DNA of 64,000 nt, taken from Streptomyces yatensis (lineage in GTDB: Bacteria; Actinomycetota; Actinomycetes; Streptomycetales; Streptomycetaceae). Every line of letters starts with the position of its first letter. The stretch's first letter is position 1. Positions 8,240-16,427 of the stretch are shown here, in pieces. A program made the translations under genes and the position numbers. The notes under the pieces are model-generated. The model saw only the letters and a list, made by a program, of their open reading frames with translations. It did not search any database and was not told where the DNA came from. The stretch is taken from positions 9,548,001-9,612,000 of the forward strand of contig NZ_CP072941.1 in assembly GCF_018069625.1 (NCBI RefSeq), given 5' to 3'.

Positions 8240-9706
8240 CTACGCGGTCCCTTCCGGCTCGAAGGAGCTCAGGCTCGGGTCGTGGTCGAGGTCCCCGATG
8301 TCGAACATCGGGGTCATCCAGTGGTAGAAGTTGTCGCCGCGCTCGCGCAGCAGGTCGTACAGGCGGCGCATCAGGCGGCGGCGCACGGGCAGCAGCTCGG
8401 GGTGCTCATAGCGGTTGGTCAGCTCATCGGGGTCGGTGTCCAGGTCGTAGAGCTCGTTGACCGACTCGGGATTGACGATGAGCTTGTGGCGCTCGTCGCG
8501 GATCATCCGCTGCGGATACGGGAAGTGGTGGCCGTGGAACTCGGCGAGCAACTCGGCCGGCCACCGCGGATGTTCGCCCCGCACCAGGGGCACCAGGCTT
8601 CGGCTGTCCACGGCCGGTGAGGTGTCGCAGCCCGCGAGGTCCAGGATGGTGGCCGTGCAGTCGGTGAGGCTGACGAACTCCTCGCGGACCTGCGGGGCCG
8701 CCCCGGGGACGCGGATGATGCCGGGGATGCGATAGATGTCCTCGTACATCGCCGGGCCCTTGTCGTGCAGCCGGTGGGCGCCGGTGAACTCGCCGTGGTC
8801 GGCGGTGAAGAACACCGAGGTGTCATCGGCCAGCCCGAGCTCCTCCAGGCGGGTGAGGATGCGCCCGATCTGCTCGTCGATGAGTGTGACGTAGCCCCAG
8901 TAGACCGCGATCAGCTTGCGGGTCACCTCGATCGGGATGGTGTCGAAGGTCCAGTGGGCGCTGTAGTTGCGCTGCACCGGTGGCTTTCCCTCGAAGGTCT
9001 CGGCGATCGAGGCGGGCAGGTCCACCAGGTCGGGGTCGTAGCGGTCGAAGTACGCGTCGGGCAGCAGATACGGCAGATGCGGTCCGAAGAAGTGGGTGGC
9101 CAGGAAGAACGGCCGCCCGTCCGCGGCGTAGCGCTCCAGCTGCTCGATGGCGCGGGTGGCCAGATAGTGCTCGAAGGTGGCCTCCACCGGCTGGTGCAGC
9201 CGCGCCGCCAGCAGATTGCCCGGATTGCCGTTGGGCGTGGTGCCGCGGATCGGATCGGATATCCGGTACGGCGGCAGGCCCCGCTCCTTCAGGTATGCCG
9301 CGTAGTCCGGATGGTCCACGGGGTTGTGCCAGCCGGGCAGATCGGGCCCGTCGAAGCCGTACGAGGCGGCGTTGCGGTGGGTGCCCACATGCCACTTGCC
9401 GACCAGGCCGAGCTGGTAGTCACGCTCGGCCAGGGCGGTGGGGAAGGTGAACGCGTCCTCGCGCAGATCCTCCAGATAGCCGACGTTGCGCTCGTAGTTG
9501 GCCAGCAGCCGGTGGCGGAACGGCGCCTGGCCGGTGAGCAGACTGGCGCGGGCCGGGGTGCAGATGGCGGTGGGGGTGTAGAAGCGGTCGAAGCGGGTGC
9601 CGGTCGCCGCCAGCCGGTCCAGGTTGGGCGTGGCCACATGCGGATTGCCGTAACAGCCGAGGGTGTCGACGCGGTGCTGATCGGTCATCAGGAACAGCAG
9701 GTTCAT
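8240..9706 (-). CDS. Type I sulfatase (formylglycine-dependent), cytoplasmic
   Basis: 488 residues. The active-site signature CTPARASLLTG is present, so Cys would be converted to formylglycine (C-x-P-x-R rule, known). Metal-binding residues are visible in LLFLMTDQHRVD at the N-terminus, HFFGPHLPY, and FFTADHGEF. No signal peptide: it begins MNLLFLMTDQHR, so it should hydrolyse sulfate esters after uptake. Its start overlaps the upstream binding-protein stop (ATGA), and GH43 follows immediately. Substrate unknown: aryl sulfate or sulfated carbohydrate. An intact modifying enzyme (FGE) is not in the window; only a remnant at 13610-13730. Confidence 0.9.
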   Translation of the reverse strand: MNLLFLMTDQHRVDTLGCYGNPHVATPNLDRLAATGTRFDRFYTPTAICTPARASLLTGQAPFRHRLLANYERNVGYLEDLREDAFTFPTALAERDYQLGLVGKWHVGTHRNAASYGFDGPDLPGWHNPVDHPDYAAYLKERGLPPYRISDPIRGTTPNGNPGNLLAARLHQPVEATFEHYLATRAIEQLERYAADGRPFFLATHFFGPHLPYLLPDAYFDRYDPDLVDLPASIAETFEGKPPVQRNYSAHWTFDTIPIEVTRKLIAVYWGYVTLIDEQIGRILTRLEELGLADDTSVFFTADHGEFTGAHRLHDKGPAMYEDIYRIPGIIRVPGAAPQVREEFVSLTDCTATILDLAGCDTSPAVDSRSLVPLVRGEHPRWPAELLAEFHGHHFPYPQRMIRDERHKLIVNPESVNELYDLDTDPDELTNRYEHPELLPVRRRLMRRLYDLLRERGDNFYHWMTPMFDIGDLDHDPSLSSFEPEGTA

Positions 9707-10683
9707 CGGGCGGCCGCCTTCGTGTAGAGGTCACCGGCGTAGAACGAGGACGGGTCGGGCGACTTCTTCAACTGCCCGGTCCGGACGAAGAACCGGCTCA
9801 TGCCGTCCAGCCACTTGTCGACGGTGCCGTCCTTGGTTCTGGCGACGAGCTCGGCGGTCGTCATCGTCTTCACATGCTCCGCGTCGGCCGCGACCTTCGC
9901 CTCATCGGCCTTGAGCAGTTTCGCCGCCAGCGCGATGGACTCCTTCTGGTGCGCGGCCCGCCAGTCGTTGGCCTCCTGCAGGACCTTCACGACCTTCTGA
10001 TCGCGCTCCGGCTTTCCCTTGGCGGCGGAGACGAAGGCGGTGGGGAAGGAGGAGCCGGGGATGTCCTCGGTACTCGCCACCTCCTTCATCCCCGGCACCT
10101 TCTCCTTGATGGTGTCGATGAGGGGGTACCAGATCCCGGCGCCGTCGATCTGCCCGGAGGCGAACGCGGAGACGACGGTGGGCGCGTCCATCACCACCTT
10201 CGAGATGTCCTTCATGGTCATCCCGGCCTGTTGGAGCGCGAGATTGAGCGCCATCTCACCGGATGTGCCCTCGGGGACACCGACCTTCTTTCCCCTCAGT
10301 TCCCGGATCGAGGCGATACCGGGCCGGGCGATGACGCGGTCGGCGTAGGTGAGCGTATTGACCGCCACGATGGTGGCCTTGCCGGAGGCGGGCAGCCACA
10401 GGGCGCCCGGACCGATGTAGCCGTAGTCCAGATTGCCGGTGCGCAGGGCCTGGATCTGGACCGGGCCGTTGACGAACACCTTGGGCTCGACGGTCAGGCC
10501 GTGTTTCTTCCACAGGCCGCGGTCCTCGGCGATGGCCAGCAGGCTCGCGCCGTTGTAGTCGGCGATATAGCCGAACCTGACCGCGGAGCCGCCGCCCTTG
10601 CCGGAGGACGAACACGCGGCCACCGACAGTGCCGCACCGGTCGCGGAGAGTGTGCGTATGAAGTCGCGTCGGCTCATCCTCAT
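9703..10683 (-). CDS. SsuA/TauA/NMT1-type substrate-binding lipoprotein
   Basis: 326 residues. ABC solute-binding protein of the nitrate/sulfonate/taurine class. Twin-arginine motif MSRRDFIRTL and lipobox VAAC predict Tat export and lipid anchoring. Fold markers: RFGYIADYNGASLLAIAEDRGLWKKHGL, split by the usual ALRTGNLDYGYIG and LRGKKVGVPEGTSG segments. Start chosen at the ATG at 10683, with GAAGGGA about 10 bp upstream. Tight coupling to the sulfatase suggests the ligand is a sulfate ester or sulfonate (inference), as in ats loci of pseudomonads where a sulfatase and an ABC importer are linked. Confidence 0.9.
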   Translation of the reverse strand: MRMSRRDFIRTLSATGAALSVAACSSSGKGGGSAVRFGYIADYNGASLLAIAEDRGLWKKHGLTVEPKVFVNGPVQIQALRTGNLDYGYIGPGALWLPASGKATIVAVNTLTYADRVIARPGIASIRELRGKKVGVPEGTSGEMALNLALQQAGMTMKDISKVVMDAPTVVSAFASGQIDGAGIWYPLIDTIKEKVPGMKEVASTEDIPGSSFPTAFVSAAKGKPERDQKVVKVLQEANDWRAAHQKESIALAAKLLKADEAKVAADAEHVKTMTTAELVARTKDGTVDKWLDGMSRFFVRTGQLKKSPDPSSFYAGDLYTKAAAR

Positions 10684-10706
10684 CTCGGGTGAGTCCCTTC
10701 GGAAGT

Positions 10707-10735
10707 GGGGTGGGAGGGGTGTGGAGGGTGGAGGG
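10707..10735 (+). other. G-rich tract with quadruplex potential in an operon spacer
   Basis: Between the ATPase stop and the binding-protein start, the + strand carries five runs of three or more G (10707-10710, 10712-10714, 10716-10719, 10726-10728, 10733-10735) with loops of 1-6 bases. Transcription runs leftwards on the - strand, so the G-rich strand is the template and the mRNA spacer is C-rich. Confidence 0.45.
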
Positions 10736-10738
10736 AGG

Positions 10739-11518
10739 TCAGGCGGCGGAGTCGGCCGGTGTCTGGTGGTAGACCTGGGTCCAGACGTCGTTGCGGATCC
10801 GGGCGAACTCCGGGGAGAGCCGTATCTCCTCGGTCCGCGGATAGGGCAGGTCCACGTCGATGACCCGGTGGACACGGCCCGGCCGGGCGGCCATCACAAC
10901 CACCCGCCCGGCCAGATACACCGCCTCGTCGACGTCATGCGTGATGAACAGGACGGTGCGCCGCTCCTTGGTCCAGGTGTCCAGCAGCTGGTCCTGCAGC
11001 TGCACCCGGGTCAGCGCGTCCAGCGCCCCGAACGGCTCGTCCATCAGCAGGACTTCGGGATCCACGGCATAGGCCCGGGCGATGGCGCAGCGCTGTTTCA
11101 TCCCTCCGGAGAGGGTCTTGGGCAGGGCGTCCGCGAAGTCGGCTAGTCCGACCAGCTCGATGGCGTGTTCGGCGCGCCGCCTGCGCTCCGCGGCGGGGAC
11201 ATGGGCCAGCTTCAGCCCGAACTCCACGTTGCCGCGCACCGTCAGCCACGGGAACAGCGCGTACTGCTGGAAGATCACCCCGCGGTCCGGCCCCGGCCCG
11301 GCGACGGGAGCGCCGTCCACCGTGACCGTGCCGGAGGTGGGTTCCACCAGTCCGGCCACCATGCTCAGCAAGGTGGACTTGCCGCATCCGGAGGGCCCGA
11401 CCACCGCGACGAACTCCCGGTCCCCGATGTCCAGTGTGACCTGGCCGAGCGCGGTGAAGGTGGTGTTCTTCATCGGGTAGGTCTTGACCACGTCCCGGAA
11501 AGAGATCTTGGGGCTCAT
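10739..11518 (-). CDS. ABC transporter ATPase (SsuB/TauB type)
   Basis: 259 residues. Complete nucleotide-binding domain: Walker [11 protein letters not shown]-loop FQQYALFPW, signature [14 protein letters not shown], Walker [13 protein letters not shown], and H-loop THDVDEA. SsuB/TauB class by overall pattern ([21 protein letters not shown]). The ATG at 11518 has GGAG 8 bp upstream and overlaps the permease stop (ATGA). Energises the importer formed with the 11515-12324 permease and the lipoprotein downstream. Confidence 0.93.
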   Translation of the reverse strand: MSPKISFRDVVKTYPMKNTTFTALGQVTLDIGDREFVAVVGPSGCGKSTLLSMVAGLVEPTSGTVTVDGAPVAGPGPDRGVIFQQYALFPWLTVRGNVEFGLKLAHVPAAERRRRAEHAIELVGLADFADALPKTLSGGMKQRCAIARAYAVDPEVLLMDEPFGALDALTRVQLQDQLLDTWTKERRTVLFITHDVDEAVYLAGRVVVMAARPGRVHRVIDVDLPYPRTEEIRLSPEFARIRNDVWTQVYHQTPADSAA

Positions 11519-12324
11519 CGGCGCTCCTGCCATGCGGTGAGACGGCGCTCGGCCACCAGCAGCAACCGGTCCATGACCAGGCCGATGACGCCGATGCTGA
11601 TCAGGCCCACGAAGATCGTGGGAACGTCGTAGTAGGTCTGGGCGTGGACCATCTCGAAGCCCAGGCCCTTCTGGGCGCCGATCATCTCGGCCGCCACCAC
11701 GGTCGCCCACGCCGCGCCGAGCCCGATGCGCATGCCGACCAGGATGAACGGCGTGGACGCCGGGATGACCACCTTGAGGAAGACGGTCCGGTCCGAGGCG
11801 CCGAGCACCCGCGCCGCGTCGATCAGCGTCCGGTCCACGCCGGTCACCCCCTGGAAGGCGGCCACCACACAGGACATGAACGCGGCCAGGAAGATGACGA
11901 AGATCTTCGGGGTCTCGCCGATGCCCATCAGGACGATCACCAGGGGGATCAGCGCGAGCGGCGGGATCGTACGGAAGAACTGGACGTACGGCTCCAACAG
12001 GCCCCGGGCGACCGGGTACCAGCCCATCAGAAAGCCGACGGGCACGGCCACCAGGGTGCCGAGCGCGAACCCGAGGAGCACCCGCTGCAGACTGGCCAGC
12101 GCGTCCTGGGTGAGGGTTCCGTCGGCGAGCAGTTCACGCGCCCGGGAGCTCACGGAGAGCGGTCCGGGGATGTCCGCGAGCCCCGCGGCGGCGGTCAGGG
12201 CCCAGATGGTGACGCCCAGGACGAGGGCGATCAGATTGAACACGAGGGGGTGGACGGTGCGTCGTGCGCCGCGTGGCGCTTCCGGTGTCGTGGGGGTCTT
12301 CTCGGGCGCGGTGACCACCGTCAT
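11515..12324 (-). CDS. ABC transporter permease (SsuC/TauC type)
   Basis: 269 residues, about six membrane helices ([22 protein letters not shown] near residue 30; [16 protein letters not shown] near 95). The EAA-type loop is [22 protein letters not shown]. First structural gene of the importer-sulfatase-GH43 operon. Its ATG overlaps the stop of a 7-codon upstream frame (12321-12344) that has the stronger Shine-Dalgarno, so translation may be coupled to it. The ROK regulator gene ends 50 bp upstream on the same strand. Confidence 0.92.
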   Translation of the reverse strand: MTVVTAPEKTPTTPEAPRGARRTVHPLVFNLIALVLGVTIWALTAAAGLADIPGPLSVSSRARELLADGTLTQDALASLQRVLLGFALGTLVAVPVGFLMGWYPVARGLLEPYVQFFRTIPPLALIPLVIVLMGIGETPKIFVIFLAAFMSCVVAAFQGVTGVDRTLIDAARVLGASDRTVFLKVVIPASTPFILVGMRIGLGAAWATVVAAEMIGAQKGLGFEMVHAQTYYDVPTIFVGLISIGVIGLVMDRLLLVAERRLTAWQERR

Positions 12325-12344
12325 GGACGCCTCGCGGGGTTCAT
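12321..12344 (-). CDS. Candidate 7-residue leader peptide (MNPARRP)
   Basis: ATG at 12344 preceded by GAGGAGGACCC, a near-ideal ribosome site with 4-nt spacing. It encodes MNPARRP, and its TGA overlaps the permease ATG as ATGA. The permease itself has only a weak GAGG that lies inside this frame. This geometry is typical of a translationally coupled leader ORF. There are no Cys codons as in known cysteine-responsive leaders; consecutive Arg codons and Pro residues are present. No homology can be judged at this length. Confidence 0.4.
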   Translation of the reverse strand: MNPARRP

Positions 12345-12355
12345 GGGTCCTCCTC

Positions 12356-12391
12356 TTCAGCCCGGGCGGGCCGTTCAGCCCGGACGGGCCG
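12356..12391. repeat. 18-bp tandem duplication at the 3' end of the ROK gene
   Basis: 12356-12373 and 12374-12391 match at 17 of 18 positions (unit TTCAGCCCGGGCGGGCCG). One copy contains the ROK stop codon, so the duplication changed or doubled the gene end. Probably replication slippage. Confidence 0.6.
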
Positions 12392-13571
12392 GGTAATGGC
12401 TGAGCAGGGGGGATTCATGCAGGACAAGGGCGATGGCGCCCAGGGCGCCACCGGCCTCGCCGAGCGTCGCCGGCCTCAGGTCCACACGGTCCCGTGAGAT
12501 CGGCATGATGTGTGCGCGCAGCGCCCGTTCGACCGGCTCGAAGAGCGGTGTGCCGGCCGCGGCGAGTTCGCCACCGAGCACGATCACCCCGGGGCCGACC
12601 GCGTTGCACACCGCCGCCAGCACGGTGCCGATGTGGGCGGCGGCCGCCTCCAGCGTGCGCAGCGCCACCGGATCGCCGGCCTCCAGCGCCCCGAGGAGCG
12701 CGGCCAGGCCGTCCGCGTGTCCGCCCGCGCGGCGGTAGGCGGCGAGTACGGCGCCCACCGAGGCCACCGTCTCCAGGCAGCCGGTGGCGCCGCACGAACA
12801 TCGCCCGTCGCCCGACTCGACCGCGATATGGCCGAACTCGCCGGACAGGCCGTACGCCCCGCGGTGCAGGGAGCCGCCCACCACCAGCCCGCCGCCCACA
12901 CCGTGGGACAGCCGCAGATACAGCACGTCCTGACCGCCGGCCGCCGCCCCCCAGGTCGCCTCGGCGAGCGCGGCGAGCCGGGTGTTGTTGTCCACCAGCA
13001 CCGGTGCCTCGAAACGCTTGCGCAGCAGGGCGGGCAGATCGGCGGCGGGGTACGGGTCCGGCGGCCCGGAGTCGGGATCTCCGACCGGGCCGACCACACC
13101 CACCCCGATGGCGTTCAGCGCGCCCAGCCGCAGGGCGCCGTCGGCGAGCGTGCCGACCAGCCGCTCGGCCAGGGTGATCCGCTCCTCCCAGGGCAGCCCC
13201 GGGTCATGCGGTTCGCTGGCCGACCCGATCACCTCGTGTGCGACGTTGACCGCGGAGACATGCACCGCCCGGCGGGCGAAGTCGATACCGATGGCCTGGC
13301 CCGCGCTGGGGTTGAGCGTCAGCGCCTCCACCGGCCGTCCCCGCCGGCGCGGGGCCGTGTCCGGCGCCGAGGCGACCACGGCGCCGCTCTCGATCAGCTC
13401 GGTGACGATATCGCTGAGGGTGGTCCGGGAGAGGCCGCTGTGCTGTCCCAGTTCGGCCCGGCTGAGCGGGCCGTGTTTGCGCAACAGCTCCAGTACCAAG
13501 TCTTCGTGGCCCCGCCGCAGCCGGGCCAGCGGGCCGTCCTGATGGGGGTGCATGCCGAACAGCATGGGCAC
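12375..13571 (-). CDS. ROK-family transcriptional regulator
   Basis: 398 residues. N-terminal winged helix ([38 protein letters not shown], in two helices) followed by a sugar-kinase-like ROK domain with [31 protein letters not shown] and [25 protein letters not shown]. The ROK zinc motif [10 protein letters not shown] is present. Length is standard for the XylR/NagC-like repressor class. Directly upstream and co-oriented with the importer-sulfatase-GH43 operon, so it may regulate it. Start is uncertain: GTG at 13571, ATG at 13565 or ATG at 13553; no clear Shine-Dalgarno is seen before any of them. Confidence 0.88.
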   Translation of the reverse strand: MPMLFGMHPHQDGPLARLRRGHEDLVLELLRKHGPLSRAELGQHSGLSRTTLSDIVTELIESGAVVASAPDTAPRRRGRPVEALTLNPSAGQAIGIDFARRAVHVSAVNVAHEVIGSASEPHDPGLPWEERITLAERLVGTLADGALRLGALNAIGVGVVGPVGDPDSGPPDPYPAADLPALLRKRFEAPVLVDNNTRLAALAEATWGAAAGGQDVLYLRLSHGVGGGLVVGGSLHRGAYGLSGEFGHIAVESGDGRCSCGATGCLETVASVGAVLAAYRRAGGHADGLAALLGALEAGDPVALRTLEAAAAHIGTVLAAVCNAVGPGVIVLGGELAAAGTPLFEPVERALRAHIMPISRDRVDLRPATLGEAGGALGAIALVLHESPLLSHYPARPG

Positions 13572-13609
13572 GCCACGCTATTTCGTCAACACCCCGGAAT
13601 AAAAGAGGC

Positions 13610-13730
13610 TCAGGTGTCGCGGACGGTACGGAAGCCGAGGTCGCCGGTGGCGCCCAGGAGGGGTGTCGGAGGCCCGGGCGGCCACTCGGCAGTGGTCTCG
13701 CCGGAAATCGTACGCGGACCCACCACCGCC
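13610..13730 (-). pseudogene. Truncated, frameshifted 3' remnant of a sulfatase-modifying-factor (FGE/SUMF1) domain gene
   Basis: On the - strand one frame reads GGSAYDFRRDHCRVAAR then ASDTPPG. A +1 shift then gives ATGDLGFRTVRDT and a stop at 13610. Joined, these follow the C-terminal core of SUMF1/FGE proteins (GGS, then Arg-x-AAR, xxTP, and LGFR near the end). The two active-site Cys spaced five residues apart in true FGE are not both present, so the parent may have been an FGE-like paralogue. The 5' part is missing: homology ends at about 13730, where an inverted copy of an internal 20-bp segment begins. Confidence 0.6.
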
Positions 13731-13749
13731 ACCCCTCCTGGGCGCCACC
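13646..13749. repeat. Perfect 20-bp inverted repeat, 64-bp spacer
   Basis: Left arm 13646-13665 is GGTGGCGCCCAGGAGGGGTG; right arm 13730-13749 is its exact reverse complement. The left arm lies inside the FGE remnant, while the right arm begins where the FGE similarity stops. This suggests the break point of the gene was made by an inverted duplication. It could also fold as a long hairpin in RNA. Confidence 0.7.
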
Positions 13750-13824
13750 CCACTTCACCTGCTATAGCTGTTGGCTGACTCTTCATCACGGCGACATCTC
13801 CCGCCGCGGCTCAGGGAATGCGAT

Positions 13825-13842
13825 CATGCTGACCTGAGCATG
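13825..13842. promoter_or_regulatory. Inverted repeat upstream of the NLP gene
   Basis: CATGCT, six bases, AGCATG: perfect 6-bp arms about 49 bp before the GTG start. Position suits an operator, but no local regulator is assigned and function is unproven. Confidence 0.35.
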
Positions 13843-13890
13843 CCAACCACCCCCTCGTGGTGCCACGCCGCGGTCGTTCAGGAGGACGCA

Positions 13891-14658
13891 GTGAAGAAGA
13901 GTTCGCGGATCCGTAGGGGATCCGCCATCCTCGGCAGCGCCATCGCGCTCGTCGTGGCCTTTCCGGGCAGTGCGCTGGCGGACCCGCCCACGGCTCTGCC
14001 CGCCAACGCGGACGGCACGGAGCAGACGTTCCAGCCGGCGTTCGACTATGACACCGACGGCTGCTACCCCACCCCCGCCATCGGGCCCGACGGGACGATC
14101 GCGGGCGGGCTCAACCCGAGCGGTGCCCTCAACGGCCAGTGCCGCGACTCCTGGGACCTCGACAACACCAACGGATACTCCCGCTCCAAGTGCAACAACG
14201 GCTGGTGCGCGATCATCTACGGCCTGTACTTCGAGAAGGACCAGGCCGTGGCCGGCAGCGGTCTCGGCGGACACCGCCACGACTGGGAGCACGTCGTGGT
14301 GTGGGTGCAGGACAACGAGGCCAAGTACGTCGCCACCTCGGCCCACGGCAACTTCAACATCTACAACCGGGACCAGATCCGCTGGGACGGGACCCACCCC
14401 AAGGTCGTGTACCACAAGGACGGTGTGAGCACCCACTGCTTCCGCCCGGCCAACTCCAACGACGAGCCGCCGGAGAACCACCACCAGAGCTGGCAGTACC
14501 CCGCGCTGGTCGGCTGGAACGGCTATCCCGCCGGGCTGCGCGACAAGCTGAGCCAGGCCGACTTCGGCAGCGCCACCCTGGGCCTCAAGGACAGCACCTT
14601 CGCCTCGCACCTCGCGAAGGCCAAGCCCTCCGAGATCCCCTTCGACCCCAACGCGTGA
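13891..14658 (+). CDS. Secreted NPP1-type necrosis-inducing protein (NLP)
   Basis: 255 residues. The hallmark heptapeptide GHRHDWE is intact at residues 127-133, preceded by CAIIYGLYFEKDQ, which matches the upstream conserved NLP segment. In characterised plant-pathogen NLPs the Asp/His/Glu of this region bind the metal needed for membrane lysis. A signal peptide (AILGSAIALVVAFPGSALA) probably ends at Ala30. Four Cys (58, 84, 101, 106) could form two disulfides. I start at GTG 13891 because AGGAGG lies 5 bp upstream; the longer in-frame ATG at 13771 has no ribosome site. The target here is unknown; plant toxicity is not implied by sequence alone. Confidence 0.9.
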   Translation: MKKSSRIRRGSAILGSAIALVVAFPGSALADPPTALPANADGTEQTFQPAFDYDTDGCYPTPAIGPDGTIAGGLNPSGALNGQCRDSWDLDNTNGYSRSKCNNGWCAIIYGLYFEKDQAVAGSGLGGHRHDWEHVVVWVQDNEAKYVATSAHGNFNIYNRDQIRWDGTHPKVVYHKDGVSTHCFRPANSNDEPPENHHQSWQYPALVGWNGYPAGLRDKLSQADFGSATLGLKDSTFASHLAKAKPSEIPFDPNA

Positions 14659-14668
14659 GCGGCACCGT

Positions 14669-14708
14669 CCCGGGAGGCGACGTGGCATCACCGCCCGCGC
14701 CTCCCGGG
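14669..14708. terminator. Bidirectional hairpin terminator
   Basis: Perfect 11-bp stem CCCGGGAGGCG (14669-14679) with CGCCTCCCGGG (14698-14708) and an 18-nt loop, between two convergent genes. No U-tract, as is common for streptomycete terminators. Confidence 0.65.
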
Positions 14709-14728
14709 CCGGTTCGCCCCAGGTCGGG

Positions 14729-15217
14729 TCAGCGCCGGGGAGGCCCGACCGGCGGCGGCTCGACCTCGAGGTAACGGTGGCGGCGCGCCCCCCGGTACTC
14801 CAGCGCCTCCCAGCCCAGCCGCCGCAGCACGGCCGCACAGTCGCGCAGCGCGTCCTCCGCCGCGTACCCGGCGCCACTTCCCGGCGGCCCCAGCCACTCG
14901 ACCCGCACCACCCCCGTTCCCTCCGCCGTTCCCGTCCCCTCCGCCGCGCCGAGGCAGTATCCGGTCGCCGTGCGGCGGCCCTCCGCGTCGGTGGCCGACG
15001 GCGGCACACCGGCGGCCTCCAGAGCGAGGGCCACGGCCCGCACCGGCTGCCGCCGCTCCCACTCGGCGGGCACACCCTCGGGGTCGGCGGCGTCGGCGTT
15101 CATCAGCCGGCGGATCTGCAGCAGCCCCTCGAACGCGGTCCGTACCGCGGCCCGGCGGCCCCGGTCATCGCCCTCGGGGACCCCCGCGGCGCCGGTGGCC
15201 ACCTCGAACTCCGCCAT
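14729..15217 (-). CDS. Conserved hypothetical protein (Gly/Ala-rich, 162 aa)
   Basis: 162 residues from the ATG at 15217, preceded by the purine-rich GGGGCAGGGG. No signal peptide or membrane segment. The central part (VRTAFEGLLQIRRLMNADA) looks helical. The second half contains GYCLGAAEGTGTAEGTGVVRVEW, a short Gly-Thr repeat, and the C-terminus ends in a Pro/Arg tail. I do not recognise the family. Codon usage is normal for the window. It lies 46 bp downstream of the alpha/beta hydrolase gene on the same strand and could be cotranscribed with it. Confidence 0.6.
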   Translation of the reverse strand: MAEFEVATGAAGVPEGDDRGRRAAVRTAFEGLLQIRRLMNADAADPEGVPAEWERRQPVRAVALALEAAGVPPSATDAEGRRTATGYCLGAAEGTGTAEGTGVVRVEWLGPPGSGAGYAAEDALRDCAAVLRRLGWEALEYRGARRHRYLEVEPPPVGPPRR

Positions 15218-15263
15218 CCCCTGCCCCTTTCGGACGTGGCGGCACCGGGCCCGGCGGCGGTGT

Positions 15264-16304
15264 TCAGCGCCGTCGCAGACCGTCGGCCTCGACCACGGCA
15301 TCGGCGAAGGCTTCGGGAGCCTCCTGGGGCACATTGTGGCCGATGCCCTTCAGCGTCCGGTGGGCATACGGACCCGAGAACTTGTCCCGGTAGGAGGCAC
15401 CGCCCCCGGCGGGGGTGAAGGGATCGCGCCCGCCGTCCAGCGTGACCGTGGGCACGTCGATGACCGGGCCCTTGGCGAGGCGCCGCTCCACACCGTCGTA
15501 CCGGGGATCGCCCGCGGCCAGCCCCAGCCGCCAGCGATAGTTGTGGATCACGATGCGGACGTAGTCCGGATTCCGGAAGGCGGCGGCGGTGCGCGCGAAG
15601 GTGGCCTCGTCGAAGCGCCAGGTCGGTGAGTTGAACCGCCAGACGAGCCGCGCCAGTTGACGCCGGTACTCCGGGTTCTCCAGCCCGAGCACGCCCCGCC
15701 GGGTGGCGAAGTAGTACTGATACCACCAGGCCCATTCGACCTTCGGCGGCTGCGGCTGCTTGTTCTTCTCGCGGTTGGTGATCAGATAGCCGGTCACCGA
15801 GACCAGGGCCTTGCAGCGCTTGGGCCACAGCGCCGCGACGATGTCGGCCGTCCGCGAGCCCCAGTCGTATCCGGCGAGGACGGCCCGCTCGATCCCCAGG
15901 GCGTCCATCAGGGCGAGGAGGTCGAGGGCGAACACCGACTGCTGGCCGTCGCGGAACGTCCGGGGTGACCGAAAGCGCGTCGTCCCATAGCCGCGCAGAT
16001 ACGGGACCACCACCCGATAGCCCTCGGCGGCCAGCAAGGGCGCCACATCGACATAGCTGTGGATGTCATAGGGCCAGCCGTGCAGCAGGACCACCGCGGG
16101 GCCATGGGCCGGACCGGCCTCGGCGTAGCCGACGTTCAGCTCCCCAGCCTTGATCTGCCGCAGGGCGGCGAAGGACGTGTGCGGCGCGTCGACGGCGAAG
16201 TCGGCGCCGTTGGCCGCCTCCGCCGAGCCGGTGGCCCGGAGGGCGAACGGCGCCCCGACCGCACTCGCGCCCACGATCTTCCCGAAGCCGCGCCTGTTGA
16301 ACAT
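15264..16304 (-). CDS. Exported alpha/beta hydrolase, epoxide hydrolase/dehalogenase-like
   Basis: 346 residues. Twin-arginine leader (FNRRGFGKIVGASAVGAPFAL) implies Tat export. The oxyanion motif is VVLLHGWPYD (HGxP), and the nucleophile elbow is AGYDWGSR, with Asp rather than Ser. That marks the epoxide hydrolase/haloalkane dehalogenase branch. The likely acid is in TLDGGRDPFTP and the His in GIGHNVPQEAPE. Start at ATG 16304 because GGAGGG stands 6-7 bp upstream; an earlier in-frame ATG at 16424 lacks this and would bury the Tat signal. Substrate unknown. Confidence 0.87.
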   Translation of the reverse strand: MFNRRGFGKIVGASAVGAPFALRATGSAEAANGADFAVDAPHTSFAALRQIKAGELNVGYAEAGPAHGPAVVLLHGWPYDIHSYVDVAPLLAAEGYRVVVPYLRGYGTTRFRSPRTFRDGQQSVFALDLLALMDALGIERAVLAGYDWGSRTADIVAALWPKRCKALVSVTGYLITNREKNKQPQPPKVEWAWWYQYYFATRRGVLGLENPEYRRQLARLVWRFNSPTWRFDEATFARTAAAFRNPDYVRIVIHNYRWRLGLAAGDPRYDGVERRLAKGPVIDVPTVTLDGGRDPFTPAGGGASYRDKFSGPYAHRTLKGIGHNVPQEAPEAFADAVVEADGLRRR

Positions 16305-16427
16305 CCGCACCCTCCACCCGTGCGACCGCTCCCGGGCCCTGGCATCCACCATGGCGCACGGGTGCGACGCTCGCACGCCGTGCGCCACCTGCCGAAGCGG
16401 TGACGCGCGATGGGGGAGGGGCACGCC

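Larger units (their letters stand above)
13572..13890. other. 319-bp intergenic region holding a pseudogene and repeats
   Basis: No intact gene. It contains a frameshifted SUMF1/FGE tail (13610-13730), a 20-bp perfect inverted repeat (13646-13665 with 13730-13749), a small hairpin inside it (CCACT/AGTGG, 13682-13695), and an 18-bp inverted repeat before the NLP gene (13825-13842). The outer bases before the ROK gene include TTGACG, but I see no convincing -10 partner. Confidence 0.7.
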
